NCBI RefSeq assembly: GCF_028689845.1
Contig: NZ_JAQVCH010000004.1
Span: 1-64,000 of the forward strand
DNA: 64,000 nucleotides
Origin: Flavobacterium sp.
GTDB taxonomy: Bacteria; Bacteroidota; Bacteroidia; Flavobacteriales; Flavobacteriaceae
Direction of reading: 5' to 3'
Part shown: positions 1 to 7,272 of the stretch, in pieces
Numbering within the stretch: position 1 is the stretch's first letter
Layout of the letters: every line of letters begins with the position of its first letter
Translations under genes and position numbers: made by a program
The notes under the pieces: model-generated
Database searches by the model: none
What the model saw: only the letters and a program-made list of their open reading frames with translations
Told to the model about the DNA's origin: nothing

Positions 1-121
1 AGAGCAATTGAGATTTTTTTGATGCCTGATTTTGAAAATTGACAAAAAAATAAAATCAAACAACTGATTTTCAGTTAAATAAAAAACAAAAAAGTTCGAT
101 TTTAATTTTTATCGGACATTA

Positions 122-556
122 ATGAAAGGAAATATAGAAGTTGAAGATTTTGTTTTGAGATTTGAAATGAAAGCTGGAGTTAAAGCTATTATGAATGTAT
201 TTAACTTTAGCAATAAGTATCATCATCTTTATAATTCTGAAATTTTTTCATGGAATAATTCTAATTCACCAAAGTTTGGAGGTTGGTTAACCAACAATTA
301 TATTACTGTAAACTGGGTTTTTGGAAAAAAAATAAATACAAATTCAAAAACAGTACTTACAAATAGTTATGATTTTGTTATGTTGACCGATGGTGATTTT
401 TTTGAACTGGATGATGAAGAACATAAATTAGAAGAATTCTGCAGGTTAAAGTTTGTAGATCAGTTTATTGTTGGGTTTGAAAATGGTTATAAAAAAACAA
501 AACAGGACAAAATTGAATTTTATGAGTATTTGATTGATTTTAATAATTCACTTTAA
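122..556 (+). CDS. hypothetical protein, island cargo
   Basis: A 144-residue protein I do not recognise. It has no signal peptide, membrane segment or cysteine motif; it is rich in Asn, Phe and Lys with an acidic stretch near residues 90-105 (DGDFFELDDEEHKLEE), and is probably cytoplasmic. It is followed after 45 bp by a second unknown gene on the same strand. The 121 bases before it are extremely AT-rich and show no convincing TTG/TAnnTTTG promoter. The DNA of this gene and the next two is visibly more AT-rich than the core genes further right, which fits acquired cargo of the integrase-bearing island. Confidence 0.6.
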   Translation: MKGNIEVEDFVLRFEMKAGVKAIMNVFNFSNKYHHLYNSEIFSWNNSNSPKFGGWLTNNYITVNWVFGKKINTNSKTVLTNSYDFVMLTDGDFFELDDEEHKLEEFCRLKFVDQFIVGFENGYKKTKQDKIEFYEYLIDFNNSL

Positions 557-601
557 TTTTGACCGTTATTTTAAAATAAAATTTTAAAACAATAATTACT
601 T

Positions 602-1072
602 ATGCTTCCCGAATTAAATAATTTTCATGATTTACTCGATAAATTAGAATATGACAAAAATAGACTTACTACTACCAGTCATATTTATGAATTATTAGAT
701 TGTTTGCTAACTTTAAATGCATTACCCGAATGGATTATAAATTCTGATGTTGAAAATGATAAATTAAAGGAATTAGCTAGAAAAAAAATATTGATTATGA
801 GAGGAATAAATTTTGATTTAGATGAAAATTTAATATCTCACGAACTAAATCATCAGCTCAGGTTGATTAGATTGGTTTGTAACCATGCAAAGCACAATAC
901 AAATTCTAGACTAATACCAAAAATTAAAAGAGAGTATGATGCATCCTTTCCTATGGACTTTCCTGTTAAATTTGGATTTGTAATTTCAATTGGTAATAAA
1001 AAAGTTGACGCAGAATTTATTGTGGATGCTATAGCTACATTCTGGAAAACTGCTATAGCAGAACAAAGATAA
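602..1072 (+). CDS. small helical protein with a HEPN-like R-x4-H motif
   Basis: A 156-residue, mostly helical, cytoplasmic protein without a recognised name. Around residue 95 it reads RLIRLVCNHAKHN, which contains R-x4-H, the signature of HEPN-fold ribonucleases and toxins, within a helix as expected. This resemblance is by eye only; HEPN families are very divergent and many unrelated proteins contain R-x4-H. The nuclease-like gene starts 26 bp after the stop, so the two are probably co-transcribed. A HEPN-like protein beside a PD-(D/E)XK protein on an integrase island suggests defence or toxin-antitoxin activity, which is inference. Confidence 0.6.
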   Translation: MLPELNNFHDLLDKLEYDKNRLTTTSHIYELLDCLLTLNALPEWIINSDVENDKLKELARKKILIMRGINFDLDENLISHELNHQLRLIRLVCNHAKHNTNSRLIPKIKREYDASFPMDFPVKFGFVISIGNKKVDAEFIVDAIATFWKTAIAEQR

Positions 1073-1098
1073 TATTAGAAAATAAACTATTTAATTCA

Positions 1099-2043
1099 AT
1101 GATTTATCAATTGCCACCTCCTAAAAGTCCTGATTCTTTTGAATCTATAATTTGTGATTTATTAAATGCTTTGCATAATACAACGAGTTTTACTTTATAT
1201 GGACGTAAAGGACAAAAGCAAAATGGTATAGATATTATTTCGAGCGAAAAGAAAATTGTTGCACAATGCAAACTCAGGAATATAAATCTCAATAATAGAT
1301 CGGCAAAAATTGATTTTATTAATGAAATTATAAAAGACATAAATTCGATTCTACTCTTTGATAACCCACCCTATAAAATTATTATAGCTACTTCAATTGA
1401 TAATGATACTTTGATTCAGGATCAGTTAAATACGATTATGCTTAAAAATAATAGTTCTTTATTAATTGAATTTTGGAGTTGGGATTATATTAGTAATCAT
1501 CTTTTTCTTTTCTCTTTTCTTGTAAATAGATATTATCCTTATCGAAATAATTTTATTGAACTATCCAAAATTGAAGTGCTGAACAAAAATGTATATCGAA
1601 AAGATCCCTCTAATGAAAGGCTTTACATTTTTCATGATTCGCCTGATGATAATATTTTACCTGTTTTTGATATTTCCTTCATTAATAATTCTGAGAATAC
1701 TATTCTGTTGAATTCTATAGATATAATAGCTAAAATACTACCCGTAGGTTTGGCTGGAGTATATCCAAAACCTACAGGTTTTTTAAAAGTAACAACAAAG
1801 TTTACTGCAGAAATAAATTTTGGTGATTTATATAATGAAGGAAAAACAATTATTGAATTAACAGATCCACTCTATATTTATCCTAAAACTCCTTTTAGAA
1901 TTCAAATACAAAACTTAAAACCAATAGTTTCTTTTGTTAAGATAAAATTTGTATTTCATTTCTCTTCAGACACCATAGTTACACCTGATATCTTTTTTAA
2001 TTCTGAAAGAGGGGTAGGTGGCAGAATAGTAGGTTTGAGATAA
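1099..2043 (+). CDS. PD-(D/E)XK nuclease-like protein with C-terminal beta domain
   Basis: A 314-residue protein. The first 150 residues carry the pattern of restriction-endonuclease-like folds (Mrr/PD-(D/E)XK type): Glu15 in an N-terminal helix (SFESII), then YGRKGQKQNGIDI with Asp45, then VAQCK giving Gln56 and Lys58 as the QxK variant of the catalytic motif. Mrr-like enzymes cut DNA. Residues 165-314 look beta-rich, with no ATPase or methylase motifs, and could be a sensor or binding domain. It follows the HEPN-like gene closely. No partner methyltransferase is visible, so it is unlikely to be a standard restriction enzyme. Function is inferred, not established. Confidence 0.65.
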   Translation: MIYQLPPPKSPDSFESIICDLLNALHNTTSFTLYGRKGQKQNGIDIISSEKKIVAQCKLRNINLNNRSAKIDFINEIIKDINSILLFDNPPYKIIIATSIDNDTLIQDQLNTIMLKNNSSLLIEFWSWDYISNHLFLFSFLVNRYYPYRNNFIELSKIEVLNKNVYRKDPSNERLYIFHDSPDDNILPVFDISFINNSENTILLNSIDIIAKILPVGLAGVYPKPTGFLKVTTKFTAEINFGDLYNEGKTIIELTDPLYIYPKTPFRIQIQNLKPIVSFVKIKFVFHFSSDTIVTPDIFFNSERGVGGRIVGLR

Positions 2044-2132
2044 AATCTGATTTTTTAATTTTTAGATTTAATTTTTTTTAAGATTTTATTTGTTGATTTT
2101 TTTTTTTCTTAGTTCCTTTATTTTACAAATTC

Positions 2133-3368
2133 TCAAGAGCTTTTAGAAATAGTTTTTATACTCAATTTCTCTTTGAGTATTGCCATATCCTCACTTACTT
2201 TTCTATCCAAAACCTTAGCATAATGCTGCGTAGTTCTCAAATTTTTATGGCCAAGCATTTTGCTAACACTTTCTATTGGAACGCCATTTGTCAGTGTTAC
2301 AGTAGTTGCAAATGTATGGCGAGCCATATGAAAAGTTATTTCCTTTTGAATGCCGCAAACGTCTCCTATTTCTTTTAAATAACTATTCATTTTTTGATTA
2401 CTTAGAACAGGTAAAATTCTATCTTCATTTATACATTTTGGATGTTCGGCATATTTTTCTATTAATTCTTCTGCTACTGGTAGTAATGGAATTCTTGATT
2501 TTGTATCCGTTTTTTGTCTGTTCTTGAAAATCCATCTATTGCCATCGATTCCTATCCCAATGTGATCTTTGCGAAGCAATTGAACATCAACATAGGCTAA
2601 ACCAGTGAAACAGCAAAAAATGAATATGTCTCGCACTTGCTCAAGTCGTGCATTGTTTAATTTTTTGGAATATATTTTTTGTAGCTCTTCTTCGGTTAAA
2701 AATTCTTTATCAATTTCATATACTTTTCCTTCGTATTTACTAAAAGGATTTTTTTCAATCCAATCATTATTTAGACAGCCATTGATAATTTTTCTAAAGT
2801 TACGGACGTATTTTACAGCTGTATTGTTTGAGCAATTTTTGACTGTTCTAAGGTAGAATTCGAAGTCGGTTATAAATGCAAAATCTAATTTATCTAATCT
2901 GTAATCATTGAGATTGTATTTCCACATAATAAAGTTCTGTAGATGGTTTAGAGTAACCTCAAATCTTTGTAAAGTGCCGCTGGCATATTTTTTACCAACT
3001 AACTCTTTCATGTGTTTATTATGGTCTTGAAAAACGGATACTAACATTCTAACATTTTTATCTTCATTGAACAATAAACTTTGAAAGTTTTCAATTGAAA
3101 TATCCTCGTTTTTATGTAGAAGCTGAAGTTCTGCTCCCATGACTTTAGATCGCATCATATCAAGGTAACTATTTATTGAACGAGCCTCCTCAGTATTCCC
3201 TTTCATTTTTGCTTGTTCTGGCGACCATTTTGTATTTTCTACAAATTTTTTAGAACTAAATTCTAGTCGTTTTCCATTAATGGTTAGTCTTACATAAATA
3301 GGCGACTTCCCGTTACTATTCATTTTTGTGCTTTTTGCATAAAAATGCAAAGTGATTTTTGTTTTCAT
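2133..3368 (-). CDS. tyrosine recombinase / site-specific integrase
   Basis: A 411-residue integrase of the Bacteroidota type. It has an N-terminal arm-binding region (residues 1-95), a SAM-like core-binding domain (about 105-205) and a catalytic domain (220-400). Visible catalytic residues are Lys286 (RQKTD), His347 and Arg350 (HMARH), His374 (LGHKN) and nucleophile Tyr383 (QHYAK). The usual first Arg of the TGLR box is absent and the box reads TGLAYVD, as is common in Bacteroidota mobile-element integrases. It sits 271 bp from the 3' end of tRNA-Tyr and reads away from it, so it probably mobilised the left-hand genes into that tRNA. The other island end lies outside the window. Confidence 0.92.
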   Translation of the reverse strand: MKTKITLHFYAKSTKMNSNGKSPIYVRLTINGKRLEFSSKKFVENTKWSPEQAKMKGNTEEARSINSYLDMMRSKVMGAELQLLHKNEDISIENFQSLLFNEDKNVRMLVSVFQDHNKHMKELVGKKYASGTLQRFEVTLNHLQNFIMWKYNLNDYRLDKLDFAFITDFEFYLRTVKNCSNNTAVKYVRNFRKIINGCLNNDWIEKNPFSKYEGKVYEIDKEFLTEEELQKIYSKKLNNARLEQVRDIFIFCCFTGLAYVDVQLLRKDHIGIGIDGNRWIFKNRQKTDTKSRIPLLPVAEELIEKYAEHPKCINEDRILPVLSNQKMNSYLKEIGDVCGIQKEITFHMARHTFATTVTLTNGVPIESVSKMLGHKNLRTTQHYAKVLDRKVSEDMAILKEKLSIKTISKSS

Positions 3369-3492
3369 AGTGGTGACCTTTTAATTAATATTCAATTTAA
3401 ATTTATTAGTAATTGCAAACAAGATGTACATTATTTGAACAAGTGTTTGAACTGGTTAATGCATTGTATTTACTGTGCTTGAGGTGATTTAG

Positions 3493-3526
3493 CGAGACCC
3501 TAAATTTGAAATTTTATAGGGTCTCG
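3493..3526. repeat. perfect 10-bp inverted repeat between integrase and tRNA-Tyr
   Basis: CGAGACCCTA at 3493-3502 is repeated inverted as TAGGGTCTCG at 3517-3526, separated by 14 AT-rich bases. There is no uridine run, so a simple terminator is unlikely. Its place between the integrase start and the tRNA suggests an integrase or excisionase arm site, or an integrase-promoter operator. This is inference. Confidence 0.45.
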
Positions 3527-3581
3527 ATTTTGCACCTTTAAGTTGAAGATTGAATGAATAATTTGAAGTGACCAAAAAAGC

Positions 3582-3616
3582 AAAAACCCTATAAATACTA
3601 AGATTTGTAGGGTTTT
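3582..3616 (-). terminator. terminator of tRNA-Tyr
   Basis: Fourteen-base arms at 3583-3596 and 3603-3616 pair with one wobble around a 6-base loop. On the minus strand the stem is followed by a T run. It lies just after the tRNA-Tyr 3' end. Confidence 0.7.
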
Positions 3617-3639
3617 GAGACTATTTGTTTTTTAAAGTG

Positions 3640-3721
3640 TGGGGAGAGCAGGATTCGAACCTGCGAAGATGTAATCAGCGGATTTACAGTCCGCCCTCGT
3701 TGGCCGCTTGAGTATCTCCCC
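3640..3721 (-). tRNA. tRNA-Tyr (GUA)
   Basis: On the minus strand the acceptor arm GGGGAGA pairs with TCTCCCC, the anticodon loop CTGTAAA gives anticodon GUA, a long class II variable arm follows, and the T arm is GCAGGTTCGAATCCTGC. The 82-base length fits a class II tRNA. CCA is not encoded. Its 3' end faces the integrase gene, so it is the likely insertion site of the island on the left. Confidence 0.95.
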
Positions 3722-3736
3722 CTGCATTAGCGGTTG

Positions 3737-3766
3737 CAAATATAAAATTGTTTTTACATTGTACAA
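3737..3766 (-). promoter_or_regulatory. promoter of tRNA-Tyr
   Basis: Reading the minus strand, TTTG (plus-strand caaa from 3764) is followed after 19 bases by TATATTTG (3744 to 3737), a full match to the Bacteroidota -33/-7 pattern TTG - TAnnTTTG. It ends 16 bases before the mature tRNA. Confidence 0.8.
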
Positions 3767-3821
3767 ACCTTTTTTTACCTATTTTTAAAAAAATATATAA
3801 GTACTTCATGCTGAATAAACT

Positions 3822-3848
3822 AAAAAATCCCCAAAAAGGGGATTTTTA
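3822..3848 (-). terminator. terminator of the thioredoxin-lipoprotein gene
   Basis: AAAAATCCCC (3823-3832) and GGGGATTTTT (3838-3847) form a 10-bp hairpin with a 5-base loop, followed by a T run on the minus strand, 24 bases after the stop codon at 3872. Confidence 0.85.
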
Positions 3849-3871
3849 ACTAATTCTATTTTTTAGAGTTC

Positions 3872-5005
3872 TTATGAACCTAATAATTCTTGAATTTTAG
3901 CTTTTAATGCATCGCCACGTAAATCTTTGGCCACAATCACACCATTCGCATCCAAGATAAATGTAGCAGGAATAGATTGTACATTATATTTTTTAGCAAC
4001 AGGATCATTCCAATATTTTAAATTAGATATTTGAGGCCACGATAATTGGTCGTCTGCAATGGCTTTTTTCCATTTTTCAGCATCACCTTCTTTGTCTAAA
4101 GAAACACCAATAATGTTTAAACCTTTGTTATGAAATTCATTATATAAAGCCACTACATTCGGGTTTTCTTGACGACAAGGTGCACACCATGAAGCCCAAA
4201 AATCAATGATCGTTACTTTTCCTAATGATTCTTTTAAGGATATTGTTTTTCCTTCTGGATTTGGAGCAGAGAAGTCTGGTGCAGCTTTGCCCACATCGGC
4301 TGAAGCATAATTAGAAACCATTTCTCCAATTTTTTTACCTGGTTTTGTGTCTTGGATAGTTTTATCTAATCCTGTGTACACTTTTTTAATTTTTTCAATG
4401 TCTACATTGGGTTGGTAGAACATGTTTTCTAACATTAAGACACTGATAAATGCTTTTGGATTATCTTCCGCAAACTTCACATTATAAGCGTTTAATTCAT
4501 CTTGCAATTTAACAAAATCAGCTTGGATTGTGTTCACCGTTGTGGTATCATTCGCTCCCATTGCTTCTTGCATTTTTTGCATGTTGACATTTCTAAAGTC
4601 AGTAATTTTCTTTTGAATAGCACTTTGACCTTTGTTATATTTTGCAAACTCGTCGTTGTTAAACGTTCCGCCTACTTCTGATTTATTGACACTATCTTTA
4701 TAAATTTTCAAATTGATTTCACCATTTTCAAGTATAAAAACGGCTTTTCCTTGTACTTCTGGCAATTGGATAAAACGTAATTCCGGTTCTGTAGTTGTTC
4801 CTTTAAATTCGAATTTTCCATCTGTAATCACGGCAGAATCAATGGCTTTTAATCCCATTCCTGTTTCATCTTGTGTTTCTAAAACAGCCATTTTTCCGTT
4901 TTCAATTCCTTCAACAGATCCTTTAATTACATATTCGTTGTCGCCTAATTGGTTACAACTTATAAAAGTTAAAGCCATAACGAACAATACCACTAATTTT
5001 TTCAT
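3872..5005 (-). CDS. TlpA-family thiol-disulfide oxidoreductase lipoprotein
   Basis: A 377-residue exported protein. The N-terminus is a lipoprotein signal (lipobox FISC, Cys17). Residues 25-110 look like the beta-rich DUF4369 domain usual in Bacteroidota thioredoxin lipoproteins; 115-235 is a helical linker; 237-377 is an AhpC/TSA-thioredoxin domain with the active site WCAPC (Cys274, Cys277) and a cis-proline near QSIPATF. It should reduce or isomerise disulfides in the envelope, or serve cytochrome maturation; the partner is unknown. It stands alone between tRNA-Tyr and the hip operon with its own terminator and a probable promoter at 5030-5037. Confidence 0.9.
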   Translation of the reverse strand: MKKLVVLFVMALTFISCNQLGDNEYVIKGSVEGIENGKMAVLETQDETGMGLKAIDSAVITDGKFEFKGTTTEPELRFIQLPEVQGKAVFILENGEINLKIYKDSVNKSEVGGTFNNDEFAKYNKGQSAIQKKITDFRNVNMQKMQEAMGANDTTTVNTIQADFVKLQDELNAYNVKFAEDNPKAFISVLMLENMFYQPNVDIEKIKKVYTGLDKTIQDTKPGKKIGEMVSNYASADVGKAAPDFSAPNPEGKTISLKESLGKVTIIDFWASWCAPCRQENPNVVALYNEFHNKGLNIIGVSLDKEGDAEKWKKAIADDQLSWPQISNLKYWNDPVAKKYNVQSIPATFILDANGVIVAKDLRGDALKAKIQELLGS

Positions 5006-5029
5006 GATTTAAATTTAATATTTCGAGTG

Positions 5030-5037
5030 CAAAAGTA
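5030..5037 (-). promoter_or_regulatory. -7 element of the TlpA-like gene
   Basis: The minus strand reads TACTTTTG at 5037-5030, matching TAnnTTTG, 24 bases before the start codon. I see no good TTG at the -33 position, so this is a partial match. Confidence 0.5.
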
Positions 5038-5280
5038 TTAAAAAAACCTTTTTGATATGTATATGTTAACTTATTTTTTGGTTATCTAAATACACTAACT
5101 TAAAAATAGCTTGCTAATTTTGATTTTAATTTAAAAAATGAAAATTCTTAAGACAGATATATAGTTTTTTTTTAGCAAATTAAAAGCAAAGGGTTCAGTT
5201 CGTTCCTTCCTTCTCAATCTTTTTGTTTTATCGTATATGTGGGAGTTTTTTCAAGTCTAAGCAGTTGTAATCGGAATTTA

Positions 5281-5341
5281 ATGTTAGTAAATACTATTTT
5301 AATGTGTATTTAATGCTATTTGTGATGGTATTTACTAACAT
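5281..5341. promoter_or_regulatory. inverted-repeat operator of hipBA
   Basis: ATGTTAGTAAATAC (5281-5294) and its exact inverse GTATTTACTAACAT (5328-5341) form a 14-bp inverted repeat with centres 47 bp apart. It lies 38 bp upstream of the hip -7 element. HipB dimers bind paired palindromes to repress their own operon, so this is the likely autoregulatory site, with the arms perhaps bridged by HipA-HipB. Confidence 0.75.
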
Positions 5342-5378
5342 GTTTTCAGTAATATTTTTTTTTAGTATTTTTTTTCGT

Positions 5379-5386
5379 TATATTTG
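5379..5386 (+). promoter_or_regulatory. -7 element of hipBA
   Basis: TATATTTG matches TAnnTTTG and predicts transcription starting near 5392, 36 bases before the first start codon. The -33 region is a T-rich tract without a clear TTG. Confidence 0.6.
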
Positions 5387-5427
5387 TTAGGAAAAATCAA
5401 CGATAAAATTCATTTAAACTAATAAAA

Positions 5428-5772
5428 ATGGTAAATACCAACCTAGAGTGGGTTGCAATGAGTGATACAGCAATCGTAACTAAAATTGGAACATTCATTA
5501 AAAATGAGCGACTAAAACAAAATAAAACGCAAGTGCAGTTGGCACAAGAAGCAGGTGTTAACCGTTGGACCATTAGTCAAATTGAAAACGGAGAAGCCAT
5601 TACGATGCTATCCTTGATTCAGATTATGAGGGCTTTAGATATTTTGCAACTCTTAGACGTATTTTCTATTCGGCATGAAATAAGTCCGCTCGAACTCGCA
5701 AAGCAAGACCAGCAAAAAAGACAACGGGCTAGAAAAAAAGATCACGACAACACAAAAAATTCTGACTGGTAA
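5428..5772 (+). CDS. hipB: HipB-like antitoxin / XRE-family repressor
   Basis: A 114-residue XRE helix-turn-helix protein. Residues 18-75 hold the DNA-binding domain (ERLKQNKTQVQLAQEAGVN, then TISQIENGE); the C-terminus is short and basic. HipB neutralises HipA and represses the operon. The stop overlaps the hipA start by one base (TAATG type), so the two are translationally coupled. The start could be 5428 or the Met at 5458 (MSDTAIV), which would put the fold near the N-terminus as usual; 5428 is the first ATG after the predicted transcript start. The 14-bp inverted repeat upstream is the expected target. Confidence 0.85.
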   Translation: MVNTNLEWVAMSDTAIVTKIGTFIKNERLKQNKTQVQLAQEAGVNRWTISQIENGEAITMLSLIQIMRALDILQLLDVFSIRHEISPLELAKQDQQKRQRARKKDHDNTKNSDW

Positions 5773-7064
5773 TGATTACAACAGCATTTGTAAAAATTTG
5801 GGGAGAAACAGTTGGAGCTGTTGCATGGAATGCAGCGACTGGTATTGCGAGTTTTGAATATGATTCAAAGTTTATAAGTACCAAATTAGATTTGGCTCCT
5901 TTAAAGATGCCCATCACAAACAGTGCTAAGCGTATTTTTTCGTTTCCAGAATTGCGAGACCTTAAAACATTTAAAGGGTTGCCCGGTTTGTTAGCCGATG
6001 TTTTACCCGATGATTACGGAAACCAATTAATCAACAGTTGGTTGGCACAAAATGGTCGTCCCGAAAACAGCATGAACCCTGTAGAGCTATTGTGTTTTAT
6101 AGGAACACGAGGTATGGGAGCTATAGAATTTGAACCTTCTCAATTAAAACCTAGCAAAAGGGCTTTTGATATCGAAATAGACAGCTTGATTAGCATTTCA
6201 CAAAAGATGCTTTTGAAAAGAGAAGATTTTCAAACTAATTTAAGTGAAGACGAACAAAAAGCCATGCTCGACATTCTAAAAATAGGAACTTCAGCGGGTG
6301 GAGCACGTCCAAAAGCCATTATCACGTATAATGAAAAAACGGGTCAAGTAAAATCAGGACAAACGACAGCTCCAAAAGGTTTTGAACATTGGTTGATTAA
6401 GTTAGATACCGTAAGTGACATTCAGTTTGGTGAAAGTACAGGTTATGGCAGAATAGAAATGGCCTATTACCTTATGGCAACTGCCTGTGGCATTGAAATG
6501 ACGGAATGTAAATTGATGGAAGAAAATGGTAGAGCTCATTTCATGACCAAGCGTTTTGATCGTGAAGGTGGTACACAAAAACACCATATACAAACATTGT
6601 GTGCGATGCAACATTATGATTTTAACCAAATTATGAGTTTTAATTATGAACAAGTGTTTCAGACCATGCGTTTGTTGCGAGTTCCTTATCCGCAAGCTGA
6701 ACAAATGTTCAAACGAATGGTATTTAATGTTATCGCTAGTAATTGTGACGACCATACCAAAAATTTTGCGTTTCGACTTAAGCAAGGAGGAGTTTGGGAA
6801 TTAGCTCCCGCATACGATATCTGTTTTGCTTACCGGCCAGAAAGTGAATGGGTAAGCCAGCATAATTTGAGCATTAACGGAAAAAGAAAAAACATTACAA
6901 AAGAGGACTTGTTAGCAGTGGCCAAAAGCATGAATATTAAGAAAGCAAATCGTATTATTGAACAGATTAGCGAAACGGTTGTCGATTGGTATACCTATGC
7001 AGAACAAGCCAAAGTCGAGAAGCATCATAAAGTAGCAATTGGGCACTCACATCTTATTTTATAA
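5772..7064 (+). CDS. hipA: HipA-like serine/threonine kinase toxin
   Basis: A 430-residue full-length HipA family kinase. An N-terminal subdomain (residues 1-115) is followed by the HipA kinase core: the Gly-rich loop GTSAGGARPK (172-181), ATP-binding Lys in LIKLD (208-212), the catalytic segment SNCDDHTKN (323-331) and LAPAYDICF (344-352). E. coli HipA phosphorylates glutamyl-tRNA synthetase and stops translation; the target here is unknown. All kinase motifs look intact, so the toxin is probably active. It is coupled to hipB. No terminator is visible before mnmE, which is on the other strand. Confidence 0.88.
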   Translation: MITTAFVKIWGETVGAVAWNAATGIASFEYDSKFISTKLDLAPLKMPITNSAKRIFSFPELRDLKTFKGLPGLLADVLPDDYGNQLINSWLAQNGRPENSMNPVELLCFIGTRGMGAIEFEPSQLKPSKRAFDIEIDSLISISQKMLLKREDFQTNLSEDEQKAMLDILKIGTSAGGARPKAIITYNEKTGQVKSGQTTAPKGFEHWLIKLDTVSDIQFGESTGYGRIEMAYYLMATACGIEMTECKLMEENGRAHFMTKRFDREGGTQKHHIQTLCAMQHYDFNQIMSFNYEQVFQTMRLLRVPYPQAEQMFKRMVFNVIASNCDDHTKNFAFRLKQGGVWELAPAYDICFAYRPESEWVSQHNLSINGKRKNITKEDLLAVAKSMNIKKANRIIEQISETVVDWYTYAEQAKVEKHHKVAIGHSHLIL

Positions 7065-7272
7065 AACTATTGCAGATGAAGTATAAAAAACTACATTTTC
7101 ATTGCTATTTTGTTTTAAAGAAGGTTGTTTTCAACTTTTTCTTTACTATTTTGTCTGTTTTTTCCGAGAATAATCATCCCATTTAGAATAAATAAAAGTT
7201 AGTTTCTTGTAAATTACTATAAGCAAGACCAATTGAAAATTACTAGTTTTTAATGTAGTTTGTTTCGGCTAT

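Larger units (their letters stand above)
5006..5427. other. 422-bp intergenic region before hipBA
   Basis: No gene is visible. The left part carries the -7 element of the leftward lipoprotein gene. The right half holds the hip inverted repeat and promoter listed separately. The middle (5140-5275) is AT-rich and I see no feature in it. Confidence 0.6.

Noticed and set aside
1107..1340. 77-codon minus-strand frame inside the nuclease-like gene
   Set aside because: Antisense to the catalytic motif segment, with no ribosome or promoter signal.
2041..2132. T-rich stretch between nuclease-like gene and integrase as a terminator
   Set aside because: It has T runs but I could not find a stable stem of more than 6 bp.
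6402..6785. Open frame of 127 codons on the minus strand inside hipA
   Set aside because: It is wholly antisense to a well-conserved kinase core, with no promoter, and its composition (rich in His, Thr, Phe) is that of a shadow frame.
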